DNA of 64,000 bases from Microglena sp. YARC (GCA_022414725.1 CM039463.1:22515511-22579510); one strand, 5' to 3'; shown: positions 20,090 through 32,412, numbered from the stretch's first letter. Notes: generated by a model from the letters alone, not told the origin. Translations and numbers: made by a program.

Positions 20090-20240
20090 TGCTAGCTGCC
20101 TAGCTAGAACTGCCTAGCTGGCCTAGCTGCTTGCCAAGGTAGTCAATTTGTAGCTGGGTCCACTGCCTGGTATTGCTAGCTGGCCTAGCTGCTTGCCAAG
20201 CTGGTCGATTTGCAGCTGGGCCCACTGCCTTCAGTCTAGG
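20090..20240 (+). repeat. Two copies of the TPS C-terminal coding tail downstream of the stop
   Basis: GCTGCTTGCCAAGCTGGTCG and TTTGCAGCTGGGCCCACTGC followed by CTTCAGTCTAG (20190-20240) repeat the last 17 codons including the stop. A worse copy lies at 20128-20170. The units are joined by CTAGCTGGCCTAG. Confidence 0.85.
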
Positions 20241-20270
20241 AGAAACGGAGAAGGCAAGATTACAAGGGGC

Positions 20271-20412
20271 TCTTGAACCTCGTGGCAGCAACACAACGCT
20301 GTCATATTGGTGGACGCGAGAAACCCCCGCTGTCTTTGGTAGCGGGCTCGAACTCCCGCCGTCAAAGCCATGGCGATGTGGGCTGGACCATTAGTCAACC
20401 CTGTCCAGCCTC
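20271..20412 (-). mobile_element. tRNA-related SINE-like unit
   Basis: On the minus strand, TAATGGTCCAGCCCACATCG resembles an A box and GGGAGTTCGAGCCCGCTACC a B box and T-arm, about 45 bp apart. A related plus-strand unit is at 40160-40265. A transcribed tRNA is unlikely because the stems do not all close. Confidence 0.45.
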
Positions 20413-20465
20413 GGGGGCATACGTCTAATATGTGGATCACAGCCTGGCAGTGCTAGCATTGCTAA

Positions 20466-20556
20466 TTTGGGGGGTCATCGGCACCCTTTTATTTGGCTTG
20501 AAAAGTGCATTATGGGTGCAAGGGATGCCAAAAGGGTGCCGAAGACACCGTAAATC
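20466..20556 (-). mobile_element. Short palindromic MITE family R7, copy 1
   Basis: TCGGCACCCTTTTATTTGGC and CCAAAAGGGTGCCGAAGAC are inverted termini. The reverse complement matches the units at 42216-42310 and 42402-42500. Confidence 0.6.
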
Positions 20557-20574
20557 TGCAGTGTAGCTGCCTCG

Positions 20575-20740
20575 CAGGATAGGATTGCACTGTTACATGG
20601 TTTTTTAGCCAACTCTGGGCTGCTCACCGCCTTTGCAGTCCAAGTTCCCCCGAGCGACACCCACGGTAACTAGGGAGCATACTGAGCAGATTAGACAGTT
20701 TGAAGACTTATCTGAGTTCTGCCTAGCTGGTTAGAGTAGC
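20575..20740. repeat. Dispersed unit of the 115-bp family R4
   Basis: TGTTACATGGTTTTTTAGCC then AACTCTGGGCTGCTCACCG and CCCACGGTAACTAGGGAGC is one unit of the array found at 21290-21960. Confidence 0.65.
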
Positions 20741-21139
20741 TTCCCAGCTGGCACCACAGAGCACTACAGAGCGCTACAGAACTTGAAATGAAAGTCTAGG
20801 AAAGTGATAGGTTGGGGACACAAGGTTGCCAGATACATGCCCCAGCTTGTATGAGGCTTCCCTGGCGCACACACACACCCTGCACCCTAGTGTGTGCTTG
20901 GGAACTTGAACAGATGGGCCACATGGAGGTTGGACCTTGGTCCATGATATAGCGGCAACAGTTGGGATTTGAATATTGGGGATGTGGTAGGATTATAACA
21001 TTTCACATTTGGTACTTCAGTCCAAGGGTAGCCGAACAAGCGAACATGTTTGGTACCGGTAGTTCATGGCTAAGATCCAGTAGCCACCCACGTGGTCAAG
21101 GCCAAAGTTATCAGCTGCTCTGGAATGCCCGCCATGTCA

Positions 21140-21235
21140 ACATTCACATGCACTAGCTAGCTTTGGGGTTTGGGCCAATGGTGAGTAAAGGGAGCTTCCT
21201 AGAAGCTGCAACACGAAGCAAAAAGACAACAGGAT
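21140..21235. mobile_element. MITE family R1, right-end fragment
   Basis: GGGAGCTTCCTAGAAGCTGC followed by ACGAAGCAAAAAGAC is the family's right terminal repeat. The left part is missing. Confidence 0.5.
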
Positions 21236-21284
21236 GGAAAAACAGAGGATGGTAGTTCTCACTACAGTTTGGAAGTCGGCAACT

Positions 21285-21965
21285 ATGATTGGATTGGATT
21301 GTTACATGGCTTTTAATCCAACTCTGGGCAGCTCACTGTATTGAGTCTTCCAATTCCAAATCCCTCCTCTGGGTCTGGGTCAGTTTGGAATTAGGGAAAT
21401 AGGACTGGATTGTTACATGGTTTTTAAGCCAACTCTGGGCAGCTTACAGTCTTGAGTCTTCCAATTCCAGGCCCCCCCTCTGGTTCTGGGTCAGTTTGGC
21501 AGTAGGGAAATAGAACTGGATTGTTTTGTTTCATGTTTGTTCAGCCAAGTGAGGGCTGCTCACCGTCTTCCAATTCCAAGTGCCCCCTCAGGGTCTGGGT
21601 TAGTTTGGAAGTAGGGGAATAGGATTGTTGCATGGTTTCTAAGCCAATCTGGGCTGCCCTCCGTGTTACAATTCCAAGTGCCCCCTCTGGGTGTGGGTTA
21701 GTTTGGAGGTAGGGAAATAGGATCGGATTGTTACATGGATTTTAAGCCAACTCAGTGCTGCTCACTGTCTTCCAATTCTTAGTCCCCTCCCTCCGTGTCT
21801 GGGTCAGTCTGGGAGAACATTGTTACATGATTTTCAGCCAACTCTGGGCTGCTCACCGTCTTTCAATGCCCGGTCCCTCCATGCGATACCCACAGAACTA
21901 CAGAAGCCAGGGAGCTAACTAAGAGGATTATACAGTTTAAAGACTCGTCCAGATTATTTCTGGGT
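21285..21965. repeat. 115-bp tandem array, family R4 (about six units)
   Basis: GGATTGTTACATGG.TTTTAA, CCAACTCTGGGC.GCTCAC.GT, TTCCAATTCCAAGTCCCCCC and TCTGGGTCAGTTTGGAAGTA repeat near 21290, 21405, 21515, 21620, 21725 and 21815. Single units sit at 20575, 22625 and 39172. It is non-coding. Confidence 0.85.
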
Positions 21966-22119
21966 GTGGGGAAATAGGCTATGAGACGAACCTCTAATAA
22001 GTGTTCTGAACCGCTGCCACCCATGGCTGGTACAAGTCGACCCCAAGCCTTGTGGGTGCTGTTCCGTCGTACTGTCGTCATGTAATAGAGGATGGCAATA
22101 CCGAATCACAATCATGCTG

Positions 22120-22312
22120 GATGAGGATGAACAAGTTCTATGCAGCGACGCAAGCGACGCTAAAAATGGCGGAGAGTGCTCGCGCAGAGCGACAGGTGGC
22201 AACGGAAGTGAGTTAGTTACGAGACGGTTGGTTGGCGTGTCAGGCTTCGGCTCGGACGGACAAACCCTGGTGGCTCCCGCCCCCTTGAAGAGGAGGCTCC
22301 GCCAAAAATGTG
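22120..22312 (-). mobile_element. MITE/SINE-like family R3, copy 4 (inverted)
   Basis: CAAGTTCTATGCAGCGACGC ... AATGGCGGAGAGTG ... GTGTCAGGCTTC ... GTGGCTCCCGCCCCCTTGAA is the reverse complement of the other copies. Confidence 0.7.
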
Positions 22313-22779
22313 ATAAACCGGTATGTGTAATAAAACATACATTGCTACATGCTCTAGCAGTTCCATTTTCTGGCCGTTACAATTGCCATGTTAAATGAAA
22401 GGACACCAAAAGATGAAAGAGAGGCATGTCCATACTCACACCTTGCTCAAAACTTGATATGTATTTAAACTGTCTGCAGCCCAGTAGTGTGTATGCTACC
22501 CATGCTATAATATGCCAGCAGACGGTGAAAAGCAGGAAGGCTGATAGACCATGTAATAAAAACAAGCTAATTGCCAAAACTAGCGACCAGGAGTATTTCA
22601 TGACGAAGGTGTTTAGGTGTGGATTTGATTGTTACCTGTTTTTCAGCCAACTCCAGGCTTCTCAGTGCACACCGTCTTCGGCTGGAATCACATATTGTTT
22701 AGTTCAGCAAATTCTTCAGCTTCAGCGAGCCAAAGAACTGCAGAATGCTGGGGCATTTTGTTTTTATTTGTGAGAGGAA

Positions 22780-23255
22780 TGTCACCCCAGGAGGTGGGTC
22801 TCCCGACACAAACCAGCGACACCGACAAGAAGAGCTAAGGCGAGGTTTCTTGCTTGTTATCTAGGATTTCAGTTGGGGAGGGAAGATTGGGGGGGCAATT
22901 TATATCACGAAAGTACAGTGAACTCACTTCGAATGCCCTCTGTCAGCGTTGGCACTTAACTCGACTGTGACGATTAAGGTTTTGAGCGAGGGTTTATAGG
23001 CGTGAACTTCAAGTTCTTGGAACGGCCGAGATACTAACGGTGAAGCATTAACTAGGCGCAAAGGGCGCACATACTCGGCAACTGCCGGCCGGAAGTCTTG
23101 GCCAGGACTATGGTCAAGAATGACTATCGGCCGGGGTTCTTGGCCAGGACTAGGGGCAGTAATTACTGCCTTGGCCCGAACGAGGGACAAGAGTTACTGG
23201 TGGACGATTAACTATCGACCGAGGATCCTTGATCCTTGGACCAGCCCTTGCTGAT
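22780..23255. other. Intergenic, no gene recognised
   Basis: It has a weak direct repeat (CTTGGCCAGGACTA at 23098 and 23139). I see nothing else in it. Confidence 0.5.
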
Positions 23256-23492
23256 TGTCACGACAGCTAGGCGTCTACGATCTAGGTTTTTAGACCATAT
23301 TTGCCCCTAAAGGGCTCGGCCCTAGACCATATTACCCTTTATATTTTGGACCTTAAAGGGTTCGGCCCTTGTCCCCCTTAATAAAAAATAAATTTTAAAC
23401 TATAATCTTATTTAAATATTTATCTTATGCGGTAGGTTTAACTCTAATGATGTCCTAAGAGCTCCCGTAGCCTAGCTGTCGTGACACTGATC
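23256..23492. mobile_element. Putative MITE with about 18-bp terminal inverted repeats
   Basis: TTGTCACGACAGCTAGGCG at the left and GCCTAGCTGTCGTGACACTG at the right are complementary. The interior is AT-rich with a GGGCTCGGCCCT hairpin and no ORF. No other copy is in the window. Confidence 0.6.
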
Positions 23493-23589
23493 AACTTGTA
23501 AACTAGACGAGACACTCACCAAGGCGTACAAAGGGAGTGAAGGAGGAGAACAAGGAGGGAATATAGTAATTTAACGATTACATTAACAA

Positions 23590-23815
23590 TGACATTATCT
23601 CAGAGATTTGTTTTCCAAGGTTGCCTCAACAAAAGGCAGGCCCAGGCCTCAACCGCCCCAACTGACACCAACCTCGAAAGCCACACAACCGTCCAAATCT
23701 GCACTGCTCGATCAATACGATTATATGCGTTCTCCTTTGCGCTTTCATCAGTATTAAACTTGATTTTTTCGTGGGGGTCGAAATCTCTCCGAACCGCACT
23801 ACTCTGTGCTGGACT
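23590..23815. mobile_element. Dispersed repeat family R8, copy 2
   Basis: CAAGGTTGCCTCAACAAAAG, CCAACTGACACCAACCTCG, GCTTTCATCAGTATTAAACT and CCGAACCGCACTAC match 1535-1765 in order. Confidence 0.6.
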
Positions 23816-25590
23816 TGACGATACAGCGTCATGCAGTCCAAGGTTTCTAACGCTAATCTCTATCGAGTACCAGCGGCTACTCGCTGCTCAGTACTGAGGT
23901 CGCTTATCCCCAACATACTACCTCTAGGTGAGCTACATAGATTTGACCCCCCCCCCCCACCACCCACCACCACCACACCACCACCCACCCACCCACCCAC
24001 TTACTGACTCACCCACCCACCCCTCCACCCCCTCCCCCTCACCCATCCACCCCCTGGCTATAGATCAGTAAAACAACCGGTACTACATTTGGTCATTTTG
24101 GGTTGCTTGTTTCACGCAACTGCTTTTTGTTTGCATGCCAGCAAGCAGTTGACTTCACAAAACTGCGTGCTACAATGGCCCATTTGAAACTGCTTGTCTC
24201 ACGCAACTGCCTTTTTTTGCATTTTTGTTGTTTTTAATTGGCCTCCCCAAGTTGGGGGTAGACTGGAGAATGTAGGGACCAGAGACGTGTAGACAAGTAT
24301 GCTATAAACTAACAACAAGTGTCCATTCATCCCTTGTACTGATATACTCCACACCTGTCAAGTAAATCATTATGTTACAACAGGTGCCCATTGCATTGAT
24401 GAAAATCCTCAATTTCCCGGAAATAAACTGTAGAGCAAATGAAGTTGCACTGATGAAAATGAAAAATGAAACACTTTCGTCCCGGGAGGCGCCCAATGAG
24501 TCATTTTTACGCTAAGGTATATTGCATTTTCAGGGCAAAGCATGCTAAGGTAAGTAACTGCAAGCAATGCATAGCAAATAGCATTTGAAGGTGGGCAACA
24601 GTAAGCAAGACACAGTGAAAAACATATTAAATTAAGTACTTGTAAGCAATACATAGCAGTAAGCATGTTAAAGTAAGCTACGATAAGCAATACATAGCAG
24701 GAATCATGTCAAGGCATGTTAAAGCTATTTCAGGCTACTTCAGGCCCAGAACGCAATGGTAGTCCAAATATTTGAGTGGTGCATGCAGAGGTGGTTTACA
24801 AATTTGTTTCAGTCACGCAGTCGGGCACCAACAGCTCGCGCGCTAGCATGCAATAATGCACGTTATGTAGTACCCGGTTAACCAATTAAACCAAACTAAA
24901 CCATTTAACCAAGCCATTTAAACCAAACCAACCACTCCTACAGGTCCCAGTACTGAGCGTTGGTGTAAGCCCCCCAGGGCTGTAGAGAAGAGTGAGGGTA
25001 GCAGCAGGGATATTGTGACGGATGAAGCAGTGTCTAGAGATTGGACTCAGGCACCCAAGTCGGTGAGCGCTGCCACTACACCCCACACCCAAAACATACA
25101 CATACAGGCACACACCCATCACATTAACCTAGCACCACTATTACCAAGATATAGCTGAACAATGAGTGCACCATTGTCAGCAGAAGCCTGGACAGTAATG
25201 AGGAAGATAATTCAGCATCACAAACGAGTAAATCATAAACTTTCAAATTAAAAAGGCGCAGTGAAGTCATGGGGCAGGCTACTTGCAATCTTTACCTCAA
25301 CCTTGTATGAAACAAAGGTAAATCCTAAATCCAAATCCAAACCTATCTCTCCGCACTCAATACTTCAGCGCTGGCCAAGTTGGCCATTTGAAGTACCCTG
25401 ATGGGTACAGTGGCACTACTCTGTACCCATACGTTCATTAAACTCATTTTTTTATCAAGAGGCACTCAGAACTAAATACAAATCAAGTCAAGGATGCTTT
25501 ATCAAGTGGAAATCTGCACTCAAGAACCATCAAGTCAATGATATGTCATCGCCTGGAAGCTTTCGCATTACTGAGCTTTTCCTTTAATAT
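23816..25590. other. Intergenic, degenerate repeats only
   Basis: CCACCCACC-rich stretch (23945-24055), two copies of TTGTTTCACGCAACTGCTTT-like DNA (24107 and 24194), degenerate GTAAGCAATACATAGCA units (24530-24710), and AAACCA-rich DNA (24875-24935). No exon is recognised. Confidence 0.55.
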
Positions 25591-25597
25591 TGCATCG

Positions 25598-25802
25598 CAT
25601 TGTCTTGTCTTGTCTTGTCTTGTCTAGTCTGGTGTCGTTTTGTCTCGTCTTGTCTTGTCTCGTCTTGTCTGGTCTTGTCTTGTCTCGTCTCGTCTCGTTT
25701 TGTCTTGACTTGTCTTGTCTTGTCTCGTCTCGTCTGGTCTTTACTTGTCTTGTCTCGTCCCGTCTCGTCTCGTTTCGTCTCGTCTTGTCTTGTCTTGTCT
25801 GT
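25598..25802. repeat. (TCTTG/TCTCG)n pentanucleotide satellite
   Basis: About 200 bp of TTGTC and TCGTC pentamers with scattered variants. It gives artefactual Leu/Val/Ser/Cys ORFs. Confidence 0.92.
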
Positions 25803-26640
25803 ATGTTCTCTGATGTAATTGAACTAATTCAATTCAATTTGGGTCGAGGTGAGGTGAGCATGTGTGTTTTCATTGAGCTCTGCTGAACAACTCAGAGATA
25901 TAGGACTAAAGCCAGTTGAAAGTCAAGTGAAGTACAGGTCGTCACTTCCTTCAAATCACTGATATTGGATCAAGAGACAGCCTTCACAGCAACCTTCAAA
26001 TCACTGATATTGGATCAACTCGCCATCCTCACATAAACATTCAAAACCTCGATACTTGATAAAATGGCAGTCCTTATCATACAATTGTATAATGATCAGG
26101 TGGCAGCCTTCAAATATACCTCCAAATATCCAACAATTGTTATGGAGGTAGTCTTGTATAATAGAACCTTCAAATCACTTGTGTCTATTCAAGTGGATGG
26201 CTTAACATGAACCGTTTATTTAAATGGCAGCGATTAAAATAAAATGCCAAAAGAAAGGCTAGACAGAACGTCAATGAATAACAAAATATATATGGACTTT
26301 TCGATTTGAAATTGCAATTGCCAAGATTCTCATTACCCTTATCACTTTGACCAAAGTTCTCATACATCTTGATATTTCCCAAATGTGTCGATGCAGAAGC
26401 GCCAGGGCTCTCTGCTGGTTTTGCATAAGGACAAGGCTGATGCTTGGATCCTGACCTGAAGGTGAGGCTGCTGCTGTTGTACAATGAGGCTGGATGGCTT
26501 TGGTGGTCAGTGTGTGGGTAGAAGGGTGGAGCAGGGGAGGAGCAGGGGGGGGGGGGGGGGGGGGGGGTGATCGGTGCTAGTGATTTTGGAGCTAATTATT
26601 TGTGTTGACTTGAGTGATTATTTGACTGTGGGGTAAAAAC
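25803..26640. other. Intergenic, degenerate repeat and poly-G
   Basis: CCTTCAAATCACTGATATTG repeats at 25949 and 25991, with related TTCAAA.. units to 26185. A poly-G run lies at about 26546-26567. No gene is recognised. Confidence 0.55.
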
Positions 26641-26689
26641 ACTACTTAGATTGTGTCCACCGTTACCTGAAGAGAGAAAGCACCACGCG

Positions 26690-26735
26690 AAGAGAGAGAG
26701 GCGAGAGAGAGAGAGAGCGAGAGAAGAAGAAGAAA

Positions 26736-26798
<63 letters not shown>

Positions 26799-26800
26799 CC
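26690..26800. repeat. (GA)n microsatellite
   Basis: GA-rich tract with imperfect interruptions. ORFs across it (Arg/Glu or Ser/Leu) are artefacts. Confidence 0.92.
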
Positions 26801-29569
26801 AGGGATGATACATATGATTTAGGGATGATCTTGAGGCATGTCTCAAGAATGGAACCTAGAGGCCCAATACAGGTCAGGCTGGAGGGCGACCATCAAAGAC
26901 ACACCTCAGATAGATATAGAACTATAGAATGACACTAATAGCGACTAGTATTCTTGGCTTAGATATGCTTAGTTAAGAAGTTCTTCTCTTTTTTATAGGC
27001 TGGAACTGAAACCTATCTCAAGTTGATTTCCTTGTTTGATTTGAATTGGATTATATTTTGGAAGGACTCCCCACTAGATTTAGTTAGAATTGATTTACTG
27101 TTCTTTTCACATTTCTCTTAGTTTAAATGGTAATGCTACGTTACTTTTGGTTTCTCTCTCTTAGTTAGATGGCTTTACTGTACTTTCTTTCTCTCTCATC
27201 TAAGTTAGATGGCTTACCTGGTACTGTACATAGTCTTAGTTAGATGGCTTATGTACTTTCTCTATCTTGTTAGATGACTAGATGACTGATTCTTACTTTG
27301 ATTCGGCGGATCACCCAACTTGATGCTCTTTGCTACTCACACAACCGCCAGAGAGACACCCGAGCAAGGAGGACAGACCATCCATTCACATATTAGGATG
27401 GTTTGAGGCCAACACAAGTCACGTAGACTGTGCCTTAGAACCCCAGGACGTGACATCCTGAGGGCAGCCACCAGGGCTTCAGAAGTGGTAGTAGGGATCA
27501 TGTCTTCAATCCTTGGTGCCTAAACTGCAATCTGTTTCTGATTTGCAGGTCCACGAGCTTAGACCCTGGAGTTGCTAACCAATCTGTTCAAGACTACGAG
27601 TTTTTGTCGACAATCGGAGCGGCCCTAGTGGACTTTTGCATATAAAGCCAATGACTCACGAGCGGATGCAGCCCTGAAGATATTGAGAAGATGTTCAGTG
27701 TGGGAGACGATAATAACAAAGATCAAGGGATTTGGTGTGGAGAGCAGATCTACAGATTAGGGCGAGCATGTGGGATGTAGGGGTTGCCTGTGGGATATTG
27801 CAGAGCATGCGAGGTATTACATGTGTCGCTGGTGTGGTGGGGGGTGAGCGGTAAGGGGGCACAGCAGAATAGACACAGGATGGAGAGGTTTGCCAGTTGA
27901 CCCATGTGTGTGGACAAGGAATAAACAATAGCGAAATATTACACACACAAATCGTGAACAAACAGTTACAAAAACCTATACTAATCGAATCGGTAAGTAA
28001 ATAAATACTAGCTAGCTAGCCTAAACCAACCATTCAACCAAGTTCAGTAAGTAAGTAAACTATACTCCGCTAACTAACGACAATGGCCAGTAAACTAGCA
28101 AACTAATTACAAATCTATGCTAGAGCGAAGCGTAGAATAAACTAACCCAACGAACGCAAATTAAATAACAAACAAAAAACCACAACGGACTGACGGCAAC
28201 CAACTAACAAACACCTAACGAAACAAATTTCTGTAGTCATGGTTCATAAGGATAGACAAGGCGCCGCCAACAAAAATAACTGCTGAGCACCAAAAAGCTT
28301 GAGATGAATGACTTATTTGGAGCTGGGTGACATGCGTCAAGAACCCCCAGCTGTGTTATGATGAGAGGCTGAGAAGCCAGTGCCAGGCTGACATTCAGTG
28401 GCTAAGGTTTGAAGGTGTCAAATGGCCGCCAATCCTCAAGGATGTGTCGCTGACTGTTGGTGCAACAATGCGTGTTATGGTGAACAGATGGTGATGTGTG
28501 TGTGGGAATGTAAAGGAGGAAGTTGGTGGGGGGGGGGCTGATTTGAATCTCCAAGGAGACCATTCGCGTAGTAGTTTCAATTATAGATCATAGCCTCTAG
28601 GTTCCTGGCGCACATAGCATGGAACTCTAAATACGCATCACCAAGCACATTCTCGTGTTAATGCTTACACACCCCTTGCTGAGGAATAGCCAAGGCAGGA
28701 GGGCAGGCAATCTTTCTATACCCTCGCTTGGCGCGTACGCTTTTAACGCGCCTATTCATTTGTGACAGCCTTCAGTACTTTCCTGATATGTTGCCCAAAT
28801 TGAGATTGAGGTATGACTTAGGAAATGACGATTCAGGTCCCGCCAACTGACACAAAGACTGGTTGTGCCTAGAGTCCACTAGAGGATGGCGTAAAACATT
28901 TCTCTATGAGGGAAGCCACCCCAAGGGACTCCCTCTTGAGTAAGTATGGGCGTAGTAGCGAAATGAATCGACTTGCTAGCCCCTATTCCATGTCTTCAAT
29001 CCTGATGCTCTAAACTGATCTGGATAATTGATTTGAACAGTATGAAAGACGAAGCATGTCGATCAAATTGGAGGGTTGTAAATCCGGCGAAATCTGTTTT
29101 TGCGAACATGCTGATGGACTGGGGTCTCTTATGGATGGATTATGTTGTTGACATGCTGGTGCAGGGCCCTTGTGGACTGTTGGCCTACTAGGCCAAATCT
29201 AGTAAACGAGCGTGAAATCTCCTCAAGATCTTGAGAGATGTTTCAGTTGGTGGAGAGACGAAGCACTCAACAGGACATTTGGTTCGTGGAGGATGGAGGG
29301 CCCACTAGTATAGCGCAGCATTGGACTGTAGCCGGGGTTGCCTGTCCTGGGATATGCCAGCACCCAGGAAGTACATGTGTGTGAAGTGCATGATGATCTG
29401 GTGAGGGGGGCGGGGCAGACGAGGCAGGGGCGGACCAAAATTGGGGGTAAGGGGGTGTGGGCAAAGGATGGGCAATGGAGACCATGCATCGGTATTGACT
29501 GGTTGTGAGGTGTTTGCCTGTCCACCTGTGGATACCACAAGGACAATGGCGTCAAAAAAAAACACACCA
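26801..29569. other. Intergenic, no gene recognised; a segment is duplicated
   Basis: TTAGTTAGATGGCTTA-type units repeat at 27130-27260. A segment beginning CATGTCTTCAATCCT and running to GGGGTTGCCTGTGGGATAT (27495-27860) recurs diverged at 28990-29440 (CATGTCTTCAATCCTGATGC ... GGGGTTGCCTGTCCTGGGAT). The latter runs into the N gap. AT-rich low-complexity DNA fills 27960-28220. Confidence 0.5.
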
Positions 29570-30569
29570 NNNNNNNNNNNNNNNNNNNNNNNNNNNNNNN
29601 NNNNNNNNNNNNNNNNNNNNNNNNNNNNNNNNNNNNNNNNNNNNNNNNNNNNNNNNNNNNNNNNNNNNNNNNNNNNNNNNNNNNNNNNNNNNNNNNNNNN
29701 NNNNNNNNNNNNNNNNNNNNNNNNNNNNNNNNNNNNNNNNNNNNNNNNNNNNNNNNNNNNNNNNNNNNNNNNNNNNNNNNNNNNNNNNNNNNNNNNNNNN
29801 NNNNNNNNNNNNNNNNNNNNNNNNNNNNNNNNNNNNNNNNNNNNNNNNNNNNNNNNNNNNNNNNNNNNNNNNNNNNNNNNNNNNNNNNNNNNNNNNNNNN
29901 NNNNNNNNNNNNNNNNNNNNNNNNNNNNNNNNNNNNNNNNNNNNNNNNNNNNNNNNNNNNNNNNNNNNNNNNNNNNNNNNNNNNNNNNNNNNNNNNNNNN
30001 NNNNNNNNNNNNNNNNNNNNNNNNNNNNNNNNNNNNNNNNNNNNNNNNNNNNNNNNNNNNNNNNNNNNNNNNNNNNNNNNNNNNNNNNNNNNNNNNNNNN
30101 NNNNNNNNNNNNNNNNNNNNNNNNNNNNNNNNNNNNNNNNNNNNNNNNNNNNNNNNNNNNNNNNNNNNNNNNNNNNNNNNNNNNNNNNNNNNNNNNNNNN
30201 NNNNNNNNNNNNNNNNNNNNNNNNNNNNNNNNNNNNNNNNNNNNNNNNNNNNNNNNNNNNNNNNNNNNNNNNNNNNNNNNNNNNNNNNNNNNNNNNNNNN
30301 NNNNNNNNNNNNNNNNNNNNNNNNNNNNNNNNNNNNNNNNNNNNNNNNNNNNNNNNNNNNNNNNNNNNNNNNNNNNNNNNNNNNNNNNNNNNNNNNNNNN
30401 NNNNNNNNNNNNNNNNNNNNNNNNNNNNNNNNNNNNNNNNNNNNNNNNNNNNNNNNNNNNNNNNNNNNNNNNNNNNNNNNNNNNNNNNNNNNNNNNNNNN
30501 NNNNNNNNNNNNNNNNNNNNNNNNNNNNNNNNNNNNNNNNNNNNNNNNNNNNNNNNNNNNNNNNNNNNN
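29570..30569. other. Assembly gap, exactly 1000 N
   Basis: The run is exactly 1000 ambiguous bases, a placeholder-like size. It lies at the edge of a tandem array, so the true length is unknown. Upstream HGH1 exons could be hidden here. Confidence 0.97.
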
Positions 30570-31710
30570 CCAGACTGTGAGGGTGGTGGAGAACATGAGG
30601 AGTTTCGACCACAGAGAAGTTCTGCGGCCCACCTGGTAGTTCAAAATTGACGCTGAGTACCATGTAGCACAGGACTGTGAGAGTGTGTGGGGGAACAATG
30701 AAGTTCGACACAAAGGAGTCTGTGGCCACTGTGTAGATTCCAAAAAGACACAGAGTACCAAGGGAGCGACTGTGAGGGTGGAGATCTGTGGGGAACATGT
30801 GAAGTTTGACCCCACAGGAGAGTCTGCGCCCACTGTGTAGTCAAAATGACGCTGATTACCATTGCTAGCAGGACTTCTGTGTGAGGGGTGTTGTGGTCAC
30901 GGGAACATGGAGGTTCGACACCCAAGAGTTTTCTGTGGCCAACTCTGTAGTTCAAAAATAAGATAGCAAGAGTAACCCATGTAAGCAGGACTGTGAGGGT
31001 GTGTGGGGAACATATGGGAGTTCGATCCCACAAGGGAGGTTGCTGTGCCCACTGTTATTGTAGATGTAGTTGCAAAAAGGACCACAGAGGACCATGTAGC
31101 AGACTGTGAGGTGTGTGGGGAAACATGGGCTGAGTATCCGGCACAAAGAGTCTGTGGCCCACTGTGTAGTTCAAAAAAGCAGCAGAAGTCCAAAAGACCA
31201 TGTGTAGGCAGACTTGTGAGAGGTGTGTGGGGAACATGGAGTTCGACACAAAGAGTCTTGTTTATCCCACTTGTGTAGTTCAAAAAGACGCCAGAGCGCC
31301 AGTCACCATGTTAGCCAACTGTGACGGGTGATGCTACTGTGGGAACACTGGAGTTCGACACAGAGAAGTCTGTGCCCCACTTGTGTAAGTTTCAAAAAAG
31401 ACGCTGAATACCATTGGTAGCAAGGAACTGTGAGGAGGTGTGTGGGGGAACAGTTGGAGAGTCGACACAAAGAGTTCGTTGCCCACTGTGTAGTTCAAAA
31501 TAAAGACGCAGAGTACCATGTAGCCAGACGTGAGGGTAATGTGGAGGGAACCCATGGCAGTTTCGACACACACAGAAGTCTGGCCCCACTGTGTAAGGTC
31601 AAAAAGACACTTGAGTACCACTGTTCAGCCAGGGACCCTGTGAGCAGGTTGTAGCGGAACATGGAGTCGATTTACACAGAGTCTGTGCTACGTGCAAGAG
31701 CTGTGTAGCT
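30570..31710. repeat. Roughly 95-110-bp tandem array with heavy indels
   Basis: About eleven units of GACTGTGAGGGTGTGTGGGG, AACATGGAGTTCGACACAAA and GAGTCTGTGGCCCACTGTGT followed by AGTTCAAAAAGACGC. Neighbouring units differ mainly by one- or two-base insertions, typical of unpolished long-read sequence. No gene is evident. Confidence 0.85.
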
Positions 31711-31964
31711 AAAAAAGTGGCTCCGCAGAGGGATGGATGAAGCACTTGAGCACAAGGCACCTAAAGAATCATCCTTACCAGCATTCAAGCTCTGGCTGCA
31801 TGGTCATAGTATAACCAGCATCAAAACAGATGGGTCCGCGGTTCAAAGCCCTGGCCCAGGCTCACCAAAATTCAGTCTTTCTCTGCCCCCTGGAAGAGGC
31901 AGATGAGTCCTTTCCTCAGTGCTGATCGCACAGTAGGGACCAAGCTCAGGCGCCCACTGAGCGG

Positions 31965-32190
31965 GTATGTCAAACAAATTTTAAGCCAACCAAACCCAGA
32001 TTTTTAAGCCCATTTTGCAAAAACCAGATTAAGCCAACCAAAACCAAGATAACGCCATAGCAAGCCTATCGAATTAAGCCAACCAAACCAGATTAAGCCA
32101 AACCAATTAAGCCAACCAAACAGATTAAGCCATGCAAACCAAATTAAGCCAAAACCAAACCCAAAATTAAGCCAACATACGTTAGCCATG
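31965..32190. repeat. (TTAAGCCAACCAAACCAGA)n minisatellite
   Basis: About 19-bp units with variation. On the minus strand they give an artefactual Trp/Leu/Gly/Phe ORF. Confidence 0.85.
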
Positions 32191-32339
32191 CTCCAGTATT
32201 ATGGGTACATAGCAAAACGGGGAGGCATTCCTTCAATCCTCACGTCCTTAGGCAGCTCGAACTAATTTCCATTTTTTTCGCTACCCGGCCAAAAAACTGA
32301 AGCCTCGCCTATAGTGCATCTTATAACCCTGAATCTAGA

Positions 32340-32412
32340 CGGCTGACAAAATTCTTGGGGCTTGGTCCAGTGGCTGGCTTAGGGAGCTACTAGAAGCTGG
32401 GCTACGTAGAGG
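32340..32412. mobile_element. MITE family R1, right-end fragment
   Basis: TGGCTTAGGGAGCTACTAGA then AGCTGGGCTACGTAG, a degraded right terminal repeat. Confidence 0.4.

Noticed and set aside
25590..25886. Leu/Val/Ser-rich 98-codon 'membrane protein'
   Set aside because: Translation of a TCTTG pentanucleotide satellite.
29223..30833. ORFs of 379-536 codons
   Set aside because: Formed by reading through the 1000 N; no coding support on either side.
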